DNA of 64,000 nt from Diphasiastrum complanatum (Eukaryota; Streptophyta; Lycopodiopsida; Lycopodiales; Lycopodiaceae), in contig CM055106.1 of assembly GCA_029204225.1 (NCBI GenBank), forward strand, positions 20,765,285-20,829,284, written 5' to 3'. The position numbers were made by a program, and so were the translations under genes. This document shows, one piece after another, positions 45,161-57,257 of the stretch (positions within the stretch are counted from its first letter, which is position 1; each line of letters begins with the position of its first letter). The notes below the pieces were generated by a model that was given only the letters and a program-made list of their open reading frames with translations, made no database searches and was not told the DNA's origin.

Positions 45161-45999
45161 ATTTGGATAATATTTAGATCGATAAGACTGTTTTCCTTTG
45201 ATGTGAAAGCTATGAGTAGATGGAAAGAAACTTTGATGTGCAATACGATTTGCTTTTACATGAGAAGTCATGTTAGTTAATGGTAGAAAATATAATCTTG
45301 AAGTATGGACCCCACGCATTGCAGCTACCTAACTTCCAATTTACTACAAATGTTACTACTGAGGTCAAGTCATTGAAGTTGTACAGGCAGACCAAAAATT
45401 CGGTCGGAGTTTTAAAATTCGACGGTTTTCTCTCTCTTATGTGGCATTTCTTAGACAACCCTTTTGGGCCTTGGAACTCCTCTAATGTCTCCAAGGCATT
45501 CCATGTTGCTTTGTCTTTTTTAGCTTTGCTTTTGACTTGTCTTCATGTTATTTGACGATCTTCAACTCTCAGTTCAGCTGAATGAGTTTTTGGTTGATGA
45601 GAGTGTTCTTTGAATCTAAATATGCAATTCTCTTTTCCATAGATGTCTTTTGATCAAGCATAGTCTAAATCATTCATCCAAAATATGAATGGATTCCAAA
45701 GACTTCACTAGAATCTAATGGTACTATCGTGGTAGGAATAGTAGCAGCAGGAGGTCCAGATCCCATAGTTTGTCATGATTGGCCGTGAAGATTTTCCCGT
45801 GGATCTTCCTCTTCAAAGATATCTTCTTCTTCAAAACCATCTAGAACTTGTGCATCGAACTGCTTTGGTGATACAACCGCAGAAGTGACTCTTATGGTGT
45901 CGGGTGTCTGAACTGCTTGATCTGCTTGTTAGCCTTGCTGGAATGTTGGTACTAAATCAAGAGTTTTGAAGGTTTCTTGGAATTGATCGAATCCTATTC
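45161..45999. other. No supported gene
   Basis: A 91-codon plus-strand frame (45,280-45,555) has no recognisable motif and overlaps a 73-codon minus frame. 45,700-46,000 is probably the 3' part of the minus-strand gypsy-associated coding region to the right. Nothing firmer can be said. Confidence 0.3.
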
Positions 46000-46383
46000 C
46001 TGGGGTGTTGGGATTAAATGGTCTGGGGCTCAATGGCATCACAAAACGTTCATCTGGGTTGGAATCATCGATCATATCCATATTGAGTTGACGGTGACAT
46101 AGTTGAAGTTTTTGGGGGTGAGGCGGCTTGGGTAACTATGATTGGAGTGGTAGATCCAATTGTCACAGATGGCCCTTCTGAAGTATCAGAGGTGAGGATG
46201 GTTGAGTACGATGAGTGTAGTGAGGTGAGTGTAGTGCAGAGCGAGTTGCAATAGGGGGCACAGCTGACGGTGGTGGTTGAGTACGATGTCGAGACGTGGG
46301 AGGTGAGAGGGGTGCAACAATCTCGTTGCATACTATGCAATGACTTTGGGATGAGGATGCTTGGTGTGACGATTCAGCTGGTG

Positions 46384-46998
46384 CTAAGTCATATCTAGCA
46401 CAGAATCAACATCAAACTCCTGGACCTTGTTGACTAAGTACGAGGCAACCAAGGAAGACAAAAGAGAGCCAACATCGAACTGATGTTTGGTATTATTCTT
46501 TATAGATCTCTTCAGCTCTCCGAAGACCATCTTGAACCAATCATAAGGTTGCACGATCCTCTTATCTAACTCATAGTTAGAATCTACCAAGTGATGGAGA
46601 ATAGGCAAAGAGATCCTTTCCTTCCTTAGGTTCCCAACCATTAAGAAGTTTTTCAGAAGCTATGCGACAGCATGGAGGGTGGGATCTCAAATGGCCTCTA
46701 GCAAAGAACCATCATTCATGTGGTACTTACTGATGGTAGCATCAACAATTGGCTTAATAACTGACTTGGTCTATTTGTGGGATGGGGTTGGACGAGGCCC
46801 ACAAATGATATCTACGATAGCAAAGGTATACATATTTTGTGCACGCTCATGGATTTCCATTGCCGTTGGCAAAGGCTCAGTTAGGTTCATCCATGTTGCC
46901 ACTTTGCTTGTGCTAAGAAGTGACATGATGTCCGTTGAGGTTGGAACATCACGTAGAACAACAGAGCAGGCTGGAACACTAGTATCATTGGAAGACAT
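46384..46998 (-). pseudogene. Extra ORF downstream of a Ty3/gypsy integrase
   Basis: One frame of 205 codons from 46,998 to 46,384 carries three in-frame stops (near 46,772, 46,690 and 46,660). It reads like a helical protein with a conserved-looking PYDWFKMVFGELKRSIKNNT block. No domain is recognised. The position, downstream of the integrase and on the same strand, fits the additional ORFs known from Tat-lineage gypsy elements, but that is an inference from position only. Confidence 0.4.
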
Positions 46999-47968
46999 GA
47001 TGGCAAATAGATAAAAACTGCGAACGGAAGGCTTGAAAGTATATCAGAAGGCTTTGAAAAATTTTCAAAAAAGTTAGGTCATGGAAAAATTTTGCAAGAG
47101 CTTCGCTAGCACAAGTGAGAATCGAAATCAGCCCTTTTATAGGCTAATCTTTTGAGGGTCTATTAGACAAAGTACTAGTTTGGCTAATTAGTTCTGGACT
47201 GTTGGCTGATTCTGACGAATACTCAGACAGAGAAACTCAAGAGCACCTCTCACCTTAGACCAAGGAGGTCTCTAAGAAGACGAGACGAACGAAGACTGAG
47301 AGCCGAGTATGAGAGCCGAGGAGAGCATATGAGACTGGGAAGAATGGTGCAACATGGACAAAAACTTGTAGGCATGTTCAATATTGTAAAAATAGTTTCC
47401 AAAATTCTCGATGAAAGTTCTTGATCAATGGTGTAGCTCGGCAAAGGTTCTAAGGTCTAGCAAGGATTCAACTCTTGTCTAAGTGGATCCTTCGCCTAGT
47501 TACTACATTTAATAAAAAATTTCAGGATCTGAACCTCTGTCCAACCTCATTTTGACATTTTTGAATCCATCTGTCAGGTCGGCGAAGGTTCATAATGAGT
47601 GTAGCATGCTCGGTGAAGGTTCTCAAAGTGGCATATGTTTGAACTCTCGCCTAGCTTCAAAATATGTATGTAACCAACTCAGTATGAATTAGACGAATCT
47701 GAACTGGATGCATGATCTGGCAACTTGGTGAAGGTTCATAAGACTGTTTGTTCAAGATATGACTAACAAAGTGATTTTTTGAGCCATTTTTCATCAAAAA
47801 TTAACTCTTAAAAAATACTTATGACTTTTGTGACTTTTGCTCATCATTCTTAACTTTTATATTTTTTATTTTTAATACATTTTTTTCCAAGAAAAAGATT
47901 TAACAAGTAGTGAAAAACAACGAAAGTAAAAATAAGTAGATCTTTGATCACGTTGGTGGATTTGGCTG
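46999..47968 (-). other. Noncoding spacer of the gypsy remnant with iterated motif
   Basis: No gene. A motif near CTCGGTGAAGGTTC recurs at about 47,436, 47,578, 47,609 and 47,722, with related inverted forms (CCTTCGCCTAG near 47,486, TCTCGCCTAG near 47,645). Confidence 0.4.
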
Positions 47969-49075
47969 TCAAAACTTGCGCAGTCGGTTGCCATTCACTG
48001 AGGTGTCAAATCGTCTACCATCTAGGTATTCCAAAATAGCTGCTCCATACGACAATATCTCTTTTACTTTGTATGGTCCTTCACCTATAAATTTCAGTTT
48101 TTCTTTGATCAATTTGGTCTTATACATCAAAGCTAGATCTCCTTTCTTCATATTTTTCTTATGTAAATGACGATCATGCCATGCTTTGCGACGATCTTTT
48201 TTTGCTGCTAGTGCATGGACTGCCATCAATCTGGTTTCACAAAGTTTATGTAAAGCCTCATGACGCATTTGTAAAGATTTTGCATCATCCAACCGTTCTG
48301 TTGCTGCTATGCACAAGGATGGTACAAAACATTTGAACGACATAATGACATCTTGACCATAGACAAGTTGAAATGGTGTCTGATTCGTGCTAACTTTAAA
48401 AGTTATTCTAAATGCCCATTAGCTGCATGAAGTTTATGTTCCCAATCGGAATGACTTGCTTCAACTATTTTTGTCATAATATTGTAGAGAATCTTATTGG
48501 AAGATTCTGCTTGTCCATTACCCCTCGGATAATACAGAGTACTAAACCGATGAATAACAAAAAAGTCTTCCAACAGACACTTGATTGTTTCGTTGACAGA
48601 ATGTGTTCCACAACTGCTCATGATCTTGATAGGACATCCAAATCTAACAATGATACTGCTACAATCATTTATCTGGCTTCAGTACCTCTTTCCGCAGAAT
48701 GAATAGGACTAACATAGTCAAGTCCCCATTTTTCAGATGGTACTTGTGCCCAAACCGAACGTAAAGGCTCATACTTATGCTTATAGGGTGATGTGCTCGT
48801 TGACCATACATGCGAAAATGTCAACTAGTCTCTACATTTTATATGGGCTAAATCATAAGCCTTAATAGTTAACTTAACTGGTCTGAAAACAGCTAACTTA
48901 GTTAATTGATCCACAACAACCCAAATAGAATCATTTTGCCATTGGGACTTCGGAAGTCCAACTACAAAATCCATCGATAGGCTTTCCCATCTCTTATTAG
49001 AAATATTCAACGAATGCAACAAAGCACCAACCTTAAGGCGTTTAACCTTTGCTAGTTGATAGGGCTTGCATTTAA
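47969..49075 (-). pseudogene. Ty3/gypsy integrase, mosaic of two lineages
   Basis: 49,075-48,825: the end of the zinc-binding domain (CKPYQLAKVKR) and the core start WESLSMDFVVGLPKS, chromovirus-like. At about 48,740-48,640 a second core start appears, EKWGLDYVSPIHSA, of Tat/Athila style. 48,621-48,403: GTHSVNETIK, STLYYPRGNGQAESSNKIL (catalytic Glu present) and DWEHKL. 48,343-47,969: the C-terminal domain with GEGPYKV and NGNRLRKF. Stops and shifts separate the pieces. Two integrase cores on one strand mean that one element interrupts or recombined with another. Confidence 0.8.
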
Positions 49076-50005
49076 TCCATCATTTCAGAGATCAAGTCCA
49101 AAAGCCAAATAAATTTCATTGTTTTGATAGTCTAAATCTTATCCACAATTTTTTATAGATAATAGTGTTTTGTGGTACTAATGTAAAATATTTTCAGAAA
49201 TACAACAATTCAATCAACTAAAATCTCTAGGAAATCCATCAAGTTTCAGACAATTATAACTCAATCCAGAGTACTCAGTTACTCTAATAAGTTATTAGCC
49301 TCATTTCTAGCATCACATGCAAGAAATCAACAATCCATCTGAATCTCAATGAGAGGTGGATTATGTATTTCAAAATTATCTTTCATCATGTTCATGTCAA
49401 AAAAGCCAAATTATCCATTTTGCAATGACAAAAGCCCTAGTAGAATGTTATCTGCTCAACTCCTTCCTTAATAAGTAGAGATTCTATTAACTAGAAGCGA
49501 AGGATCTTGCTGGCATTTTTATTTCATATGTTTGAAGTGCAGTACACTTTAAGCTTTGTGCATGTGCATGAAATCTTTTATGAAATATTTACGTAAAATA
49601 ACATGTAAAGTAGATTGTCATTTGTGAAACCTATATGTGACACATTACAAAATCTTGGAGTCCCTAAAACTTTTCATTAATAGTTTACGGCTCATAAAAT
49701 GTCCATAAAGATTTTGGGATAGCACATTACACCTCATAAAAACTCAAAATTTATGGGGTATAAAATAAATTTCAGTTGTAATGTAAATTTCCAAGACAAT
49801 AATTTATGCTGAAGAAAAGTGTTTTTAATGATCTCAATAGACCAGAATTTGTCAAAAATTCAAAAATAACAACTACAAATAGCAAGAATCATTTGTGCTC
49901 ATTCATAGTTTCCAATCACTATAGAGTGGACTCAGTAGAGAAAGAAAAAAGCTTATCAGATAAGCCAAACAGCATATTAGCTTTTTTGATTTTGTATATG
50001 CAAGC
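49076..50005. other. No supported gene
   Basis: AT-rich sequence. An 89-codon plus frame (49,806-50,075) overlaps the fragment at 50,006 in another frame and has no motif of its own. Confidence 0.4.
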
Positions 50006-50290
50006 ATGTCTCTTTGTTGTAACAACTTCATTTGTCGGTGCATCTCATGGATTAAATGCAATATCTGCACCATAATCATCATCCTAGGCGTCGCTTCCCT
50101 GGCTATCTACATCAAGATCCACCCTAAGCTGCCATCATTTAGCGTACAAGCGGTTGCATCTCCACGCTGTCCATCCAGCCCATGCTTACTCCAACCAATG
50201 GAGGAGTAGGCAAATACTACGATGCCTTCGTGAACATGGACATTGTATTTGTGTTAGAAGTAGTAAATCCCAAGTGGAGATGGATTATCT
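50006..50290 (+). pseudogene. Fragment resembling an NDR1/HIN1-like (LEA_2) gene
   Basis: The frame begins MSLCCNNFICRC, then a hydrophobic segment (IIIILGVASLAIYI), followed by HPKLPSFSVQA. Cys-rich start, one membrane span and P-x-L-P-x-F-S-V is the N-terminal layout of plant NDR1/HIN1-like proteins. A shift near 50,155 leads to GKYYDAFVNMDIVFVLEVVNPKW, which fits the start of the LEA_2 domain (…NPN). It ends near 50,290, so only about 95 codons remain of roughly 210 usual. This is the only piece that looks like host coding sequence. The assignment is from motif pattern only. Confidence 0.45.
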
Positions 50291-51563
50291 AGGCTTTCCG
50301 ATTGCAACGGTGCTTGCGCCAGAATGATCTGTATTCGCGAGATTTAAATCTATCTTGCAAATTGTATTTTATCTCTACAAAATAACTGAATTGGCGAATT
50401 TGGTACCACTGCAGCACTCGAGAAGCACGAATCTCGCCAAACGCAATTGCGTCCGAATTGGGAGGTGAGAGGGTGAGGGTGTGTGAGAGAGAGAAAAATC
50501 ATATAGATATGTGAAAAGTTCATTTTTTATTTTTATTTTTTAATGATGATGTGAAATTTTATTGATGAAAAGAACTTTAAAATGGGTATTAGCTGGCCCT
50601 ATAAAGATTCTCCCAACTACATATGAAGTTTGATAATGTTAAAATCCTTTGTTGCATATAGTGGAAACTATAGCTTGTCCTCTCATCCAGCCATTATCAA
50701 TATGAAATTATGGAGTTTTTGGATAGAATTGAACAATTATCTTGAGTTGTAACTTTTGAAGATTCTCACGAGCACATGTTAACCTTGCTAATGTTCAGTT
50801 CTTTACATATTATGGAGTAAATAATGTGTGTTTAGAGGCACATTGGAGGGATATGATGATGGTAAGTTTTCTCATTGAGCTATGGCAATGCACAAGAGGT
50901 CAAAGCCATTATTTCGTAAAATATGCAAATAAACACACATTATTGAGCTTCATGTATGTTGAGAAAATTTTACTCAAAGTATGTTAGGTCCATGAACTTT
51001 GTTGGATGACATAATTTTGAAGTTTTATTGAACAGATTCTCATATTTCAAAGATTATATCCGTGAGGGCTTCGTATTACTATAGTTGAAAATCACTTCCG
51101 ATCAAACTTATATAAAAATCATGTCTTGACATTATGTCATAGGTAACTATGGTCTCAAAACACAATCACAACCATTGATTATATACAATGTGAGCTAACT
51201 CACATTATGTAAATTATGTCTTCTCATCTTAGTGAGCCACAATTAAGGCTTGAGGAGAGGACTTGATAATAATCTTAATAATTTGCAAAAGAGTGAACAA
51301 TATCCCATTCATAAACTCTAGCACATACATTTTACTTTGGTTTGTTTTGCCTTCATGGCCACATGTAGACAAAATGACATATCACAAATGGCTAGCATGG
51401 AAGGTGGGAGAATGCCCATATTGCATTAATGTGGGAGGCCATGCTAGAAACTATAAATGGCATAACTACCATGAGTACTGTATAAGTGCATGCACCTAGA
51501 CCATCAAGACAATAGTAAGGTTGATGAGTGCTTTCAAAAAGATGGCAATTCCAACCACAACTC
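50291..51563. other. No supported gene
   Basis: AT-rich sequence. A 78-codon plus frame (51,263-51,499) with several Cys and His (CPYCINVGGH) is not a recognisable zinc motif and is not called. Confidence 0.35.
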
Positions 51564-52258
51564 TGTTAAAAATTCACAATTCTAGCTTGACTAGTTTTGG
51601 TCATATGACTTGTAAATAGTTAGATGGTCATGATGTGGCTTGTCACACGTGCCAAATAGCATAGGATTCCATTCATAAGGATGCTCTCAAGTAGACCTAA
51701 GTGTTAGAACCTTTGGAATGAGTCCAAATTATGCTTAGATACAAGGGAGAAAAAATAGGAGCTATTTTTGGTAATTTTTGCATTGTTGAGGGATCTCCAA
51801 GATTCCAGCCCTAACTTGGTAGGGATGAAAGATCCACCAAAATTAGCATTAGGGATAGGTTTAGGGCTACTCATACCTGCCCAAAATCGTGATGGATCAT
51901 GTATATATAGGTGATGATATCTCACCAAAATCAATCAAGCAATTTCATGTTTTTTCTCTCATAATGGTGCAATTGCTCTCTATGTTCATAATTGTTTGAG
52001 TACTTGTGATTACTAATGATTATAGGATTGAATGTAGGTCTGGTGTACAGTACTCAGACTGTGGGAGGCCGTACTTTCACACGTGTGAAGCCTTCTTCAA
52101 GGATTTGGGCCATTTAGTGAGGTTCAAGCATAGATTTTTGATGGATTTTGATGGTTCAACTTGTGCTAATCTTATGAAATCATAATCTATTGTTTCCCTC
52201 ATCATTTCAAGTGTTTTAGGATCCTTATTTGCTGTAATTTTTACATGGTATCAGAGCC
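51564..52258 (+). mobile_element. 5' LTR (682 bp) and PBS of the best-preserved copia
   Basis: TGTTAAAAATTC (51,564) to TTTTTACA (52,245), then TGGTATCAGAGCC (52,246-52,258). The first 219 bp recur almost unchanged at 57,039-57,257. CACACGTGTG lies at 52,078. The five bases before it are AACTC; no right-hand duplication can be checked because the 3' LTR is truncated. Confidence 0.9.
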
Positions 52259-53056
52259 TAAAGGTTGAAATGAGCTAAATCCTTGGTTTTCATTCAATTT
52301 GATCACAATTTTTGATCTAAATCTTGTGTAGATTGGATCTTAGCATCTAGTATTGATTCTAGAACTCAAAGTGAGTCAAATACATTGGAGATTGGTGTTG
52401 TGTGACTTCATTTGCAGGTGTTTAGGTGTCTAAAACCAGAGGCAAAGTTGAATTCAATTCACATTACCAAGATAGCAAGTTTTGCTTGCTCCAAGCATTG
52501 ATTTCTAAGCGAGTTTTGGAGGTGATTTCATAGAGGAGGCTTTCTAGCATTCAAGGAGAGGGAAGATCAGAGTTTTGGGGACTCTTAAAGGCAGTTCTAA
52601 GGTGTAGTAGGCACCTCCTAAAGTGATTTAGGTTCAGTCCAACCATTGCTTGACTTATGCACCAAATTAGATCAATTTTTCATCAATTTTGATCATTTTT
52701 TGCTTGTGATTGGATAGTAGATTGTGTTGCATCCTCATTAAGTTCCATTTAGCTCCTTCACAAGTGATTTTGGAAGTATATTAGGTTGCTGAATTTCACT
52801 CTTGATCAGATCATTTGGAAGCTTTAATGTTCTTTATAGAAAGAGGGGCAATTCTACTAGTATTGTCTACTTTAATCAAGCAAGTGCATTGTTTCTAGTA
52901 TTCTATGATTTGATTTTGTTAGAGATCATTCTTAGATCTTTATAGGAAGTCTATTACTGATCTTTTCAGGTCCCTAAGAAGTGGGATAAGGTAGACCTTC
53001 AATCAAATCAATAGAAGTAACCTTCATTTGTGTCAAGTCCTTGATTAGGAGACTAG

Positions 53057-56000
53057 ATGGCATCTATAAATGCATATCTTTTGGATACTAATGAAAGGCT
53101 CAACAAAACTAACTATTCCATATGGAAAGTTAGAATGGAATCTATCATGATCATGCAAGATCTGATGGAAATTGTAAATGGTAAGGAGGGTGAACCTATT
53201 CATCCTCAAGAAAAAGCCAAATAAATCAAGAGGTGCAATGTTGCAATACATTGCATAATAATGAATGTTGCAAATGAACTCTTAAGAGAGGTAGGAGATT
53301 GCACTTCAGCTCAAGATGCTTGGGAGACTTTTCAAAAGGTCTATGAATCCAAGAACCAAACTAGAATGTTAGCTTTGAAGAATCAAATCTATAGAAGCTA
53401 TCAAAAGAAAGGAGAGAGTGCACATACTTTTGTCCTAAGAGTAAAGGAATTGAACAAAGAGCTAGCCTTTATAGGTGATCCTATCAAGGATGAAGAGCTT
53501 GTTCAACTCATATTGAATGGACTAAGCTTTGAATTTGACAATTTGGTTCAGGGATATGCAATTATGGGTAAGCTACCCATACTTGAAGAACTCCAAGGCA
53601 CACTCATGGCCGAGGAATCAAGAAGGAGCCAAATGCAAGAGAGGATGGATAGGCTTTCCATCCAAGGTGGAGATGACCAAGCTCTCTTCACCAAAGGCAA
53701 AGGCAAGTCCAAAGGCAAAGTATCAACATTTAAGAAGTCTACAAAGCTTGAGGATCAAGAAGGACCCTCAAAGGCATCTCCATCAACCACCAAAGTCAAG
53801 AAGGACAAATCAAAGGTGAAGTGCTACTATTGTAGCAAGATGGGGCATTATGCCTCGGAATGCTTCAAGAGGAAGCAAGATCAAAGCCAAGCCAACATGA
53901 GCAAAGAGGAGGAGGAGGAGAGTTCACATGAGGACTCTCTCATGATGTCCATATTTTCTTCAACAAGCTTCAAAGGAGAAGATCCTTGGTGGATTGACTC
54001 GGGTGCTAGTTCACACATGACTAGTAAGATGGAGTTTTTCTCTTCTCTCTTATCTTATGATGGACCTATAAAGTCTATCTATACAGCAAATGATGAAGCT
54101 TGTAAAATTGAAGGAGTTGGTAGAATTCCCCTTTGCTTAGGATCTTCCAAAAAGATCAACATAGAAGGTGTTTTGTACATTCCTACAATAACAAAGAATC
54201 TACTAAGTGTTGGCCAAATGGTAGACAATGGTTTCAATGTTGACTTTGCTTCAAATGAATGTTTCATCAAGAAAAAGGGTAAGATAGTGGCTAAGGGCAC
54301 TAGACTTGGCAAACTTTATAAGTTGGATGCATTTGTGGATACTAATGTTGTCATGTTGGCCGAGAAGAGCAAGATATCTACTTTTACTTTATGGCACAAA
54401 AGACTTGGACATGTCAACTCGGGTTCCATGGAGGCTATGATCAAGGAGGAGTATGCTTTAGGCCTACCAAGGTCTATTGGGAAGGAAGACAAGGTTTGTG
54501 AAGCTTGTGCCTTATCCAAGGCACATAAGAAGGTGTTTCCTAACTCCATCACAAAGTCATCTCATCCTCTTGAACTCATACACTCGGATGTGCACATTGC
54601 TAGCACCAAATCTAATGGAGGTTCATCCATGTTTTTAACCTTCATTGATGACTACTCAAGATATTGTTGGGTGTTATTACTTTCCTTCAAGTCTCAAGTA
54701 TTTGATACTTTTGTAAAGTTCAAGTTGTTTGTGGAAAAGCATCATAATCATAGCATCAAGATTCTTAGAAGTGACAATGGTGGAGAATTCATCTCCAATG
54801 AGTTCAAGGCCTTTTGTGAGGAGGAAGGGATCAAGAAAGAGACTTCTTGTCCTTACACTCCTCAACAAAATGGAGTTGCTAAAAGAAGGAATAGAACATT
54901 ATGTGAATGTTCTAAGGCTTTAAGATTAGATGCTTGTTTGCCCAAATCCTTTTGGGGTGAGTCTCTTGTATGTGCAAACTACTTGATGAATAGGGTGTCT
55001 TGCAAAGCAATTGAAGACAAAACTCCTTATGAGATGTTGTATGGAAAGAAACCCAATCTTAATCACTTGAAAGTTTTTGGGTGTATATGTTATGTGCATG
55101 TGCCATTGGAAACAAGAACCAAGGAGGATCCATCTTCCACAAGAGGGATCATGCTTGGATATGCAAGCTCAAGCAAGGGCTACAAAGTCTATCTCCCATC
55201 CTTAAACAAATTTGTTGTTTCAAGGGATGTCATCTTTGATGAACATCATATGCATATACTTGAAGAAGGCTCAAGTGCTCCAACAATCAAGAAGAAGATG
55301 GCCGAGGAGCAAGATCTTGGTTTTGAGGAGGAGCTCATGGAGGAGCAAGCACCAAACCCACCTATCACACCAAGGAGATCTTCAAGGGCAAAAGTGGAGC
55401 CATCAAGGCTCACATATCAAGGCAAAGGACAGCAAGTTGAGGGTATCTCATCCACTTATTATGCTTTATCTAGTTTTGAAGAACCATCTAATGTTGAAGA
55501 TGCATTGAACTCCAAAGAATGGTATAAAGCTATGTTGGATGAGTATGATGCCTTGATTGAGAATGAAACTTGGTTGCTTGTTGAGAGACCTCAAAGGAAT
55601 GTAATAGGATGCAAGTGGGTCTTCAAGCTTAAGTTGAATGAAAATGGGAGTGTTAACAAACATAAAGCAAGATTAGTTGCAAAAGGTTATGCTCAAGAGA
55701 GAGGGATAGACTATGAGGAAACTTTTGCACGTGTGGCCAAGATGGTCACAATAAGGCTAATCATTGCACTTGCATCACATTTTGGATGGATTCTATGTCA
55801 AATGGATGTCTCTAATGCTTTCTTGAATGGTTTTTTGGAAGAGGATATCTATATGGAGCAGCCACAAGGGTTCATCAAGCATGGTATGGAGAACAAAGTA
55901 TGCCATCTCCAAAGAAGCATCTATGGCTTGAAGCAAGCCTCGAGATCTTGGAATTCAAGACTACATTGCTATCTTATTTCACTTTCTTTTGTTCAAAGTG

Positions 56001-56971
56001 AATATGATCCCACTCTTTACATTAAGTTTGATGATGTTGTTATTTTACTTTTACTCATTTATGTAGATGACATCATCATTAGTGGAAATAGTGTTGATGG
56101 TATTGAAAAAATCAAGATAGATCTATCCTTAGAGTTCAAGATGGTAGATCTAGGGTGTCTTCACTTCATCTTAGGCATAGAAGTACTTAGAGGATCTGAT
56201 TTTATCTTTATAAGTCAAGTAAACTATGCTCAAAGTCTTTTGAAGAAGTTTAAGATGGAAGTATGCAAAAGTGTTGACACACCAATGGAGCAAGATGTAA
56301 AAGTGCCAAATGAAGATGATGAAAGATCCTTCATGGACATCACTTTGTTTAGGCAACTTATAGGCTCCTTAATGTGGATCACTATAACTAGACCAGATCT
56401 TAGCTTTAGTATATGTAGGTTGAGCCAATCCATGCAAAAGCCATTGAATATCCATTGGAAAAAGGCTAAGAGTATTCTAAGATACATCTCGGGTACATTG
56501 GATTTTGGGATTCTATATAGAGGAGATGTGATTAACCTTCATGCATTTAGTGATTCATATTTTGTAGGGGACAAGAGAGATAGGAAATCAACAAGTGCCT
56601 ATTCAACTTTCATAGGAGAAGGTGTGGTTTCATGGCTTTCAAAAAAGCAAGAAACTATATCTCTATCTTCAACCGAGGCCGAGTACAAAGCTTTGACAAC
56701 CACTACAAAGGAGGTACTTTGGATCAAGAGATTATTGGTGGAGCTAAAGATCATGGATTCAGAGGAGGCACCAATCATCTACAATGACAATATATCAGCC
56801 CAACACCTTGCATCTAACCCAATCTTCCATGCAAGATCTAAGCACATTGAGATATGCCATCACTTTGTGAGAGAAATGGTGCAAGCCAAGGAGATTGCTT
56901 TGGAGCATGTTCCAAGCAATGAATGTGTAGCTGATCTACTTACTAAACCACTTCAAAGACACCTTTTATGA
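53057..56971 (+). pseudogene. Ty1/copia polyprotein, nearly intact (1,305 codons)
   Basis: One frame from ATG 53,057 with a single TAA at codon 56 (53,222-53,224). Domains in order: gag (LDTNERLNKTNYSIWKVRME), zinc knuckle CYYCSKMGHYASECFKRK, protease PWWIDSGASSHMT, GAG-pre LWHKRLGH...CEAC, integrase with SDVH, SDNGGEF and, 36 residues later, Lys in QNGVAKRRNR at the catalytic Glu position. RT follows with YEETFARVAK (usual FAPVAK) and LIYVDDIIISG, then RNase H (STEAEYKAL, YNDNISAQ, HARSKHIE). The frame ends at QRHLL*; a one-base shift there removes the usual tail KFRSSLGVISKAM. The leader 52,259-53,056 has no gene. The element looks young, but this copy would lack integrase activity. Confidence 0.95.
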
Positions 56972-57027
56972 AGTTCAGATCATCACTTGGAGTGATTAGT
57001 AAAGCAATGATTGAACCAAGCTAGATA

Positions 57028-57257
57028 GTGAGGAGGAGTGTTAAAAATTCACAATTCTAGCTTGACTAGTTTTGGTCATATGACTTGTAAATAGTTAGAT
57101 GGTCATGATGTGGCTTGTCACACGTGCCAAATAGCATAGGATTCCATTCATAAGGATGATCTCAAGTAGACCTAAGTGTTAGAACCTTTGGAATGAGTCC
57201 AAATTATGCTTAGATACAAGGGAGAAAAAATAGGAGCTATTTTTGGTAGTTTTTGCA
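57028..57257 (+). mobile_element. PPT and truncated 3' LTR
   Basis: The polypurine tract GTGAGGAGGAG (57,028-57,038) is followed by 219 bp of LTR matching 51,564-51,782 with very few differences. It is cut at TTTTTGCA where a copia GAG-pre sequence starts (57,258). Confidence 0.9.
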
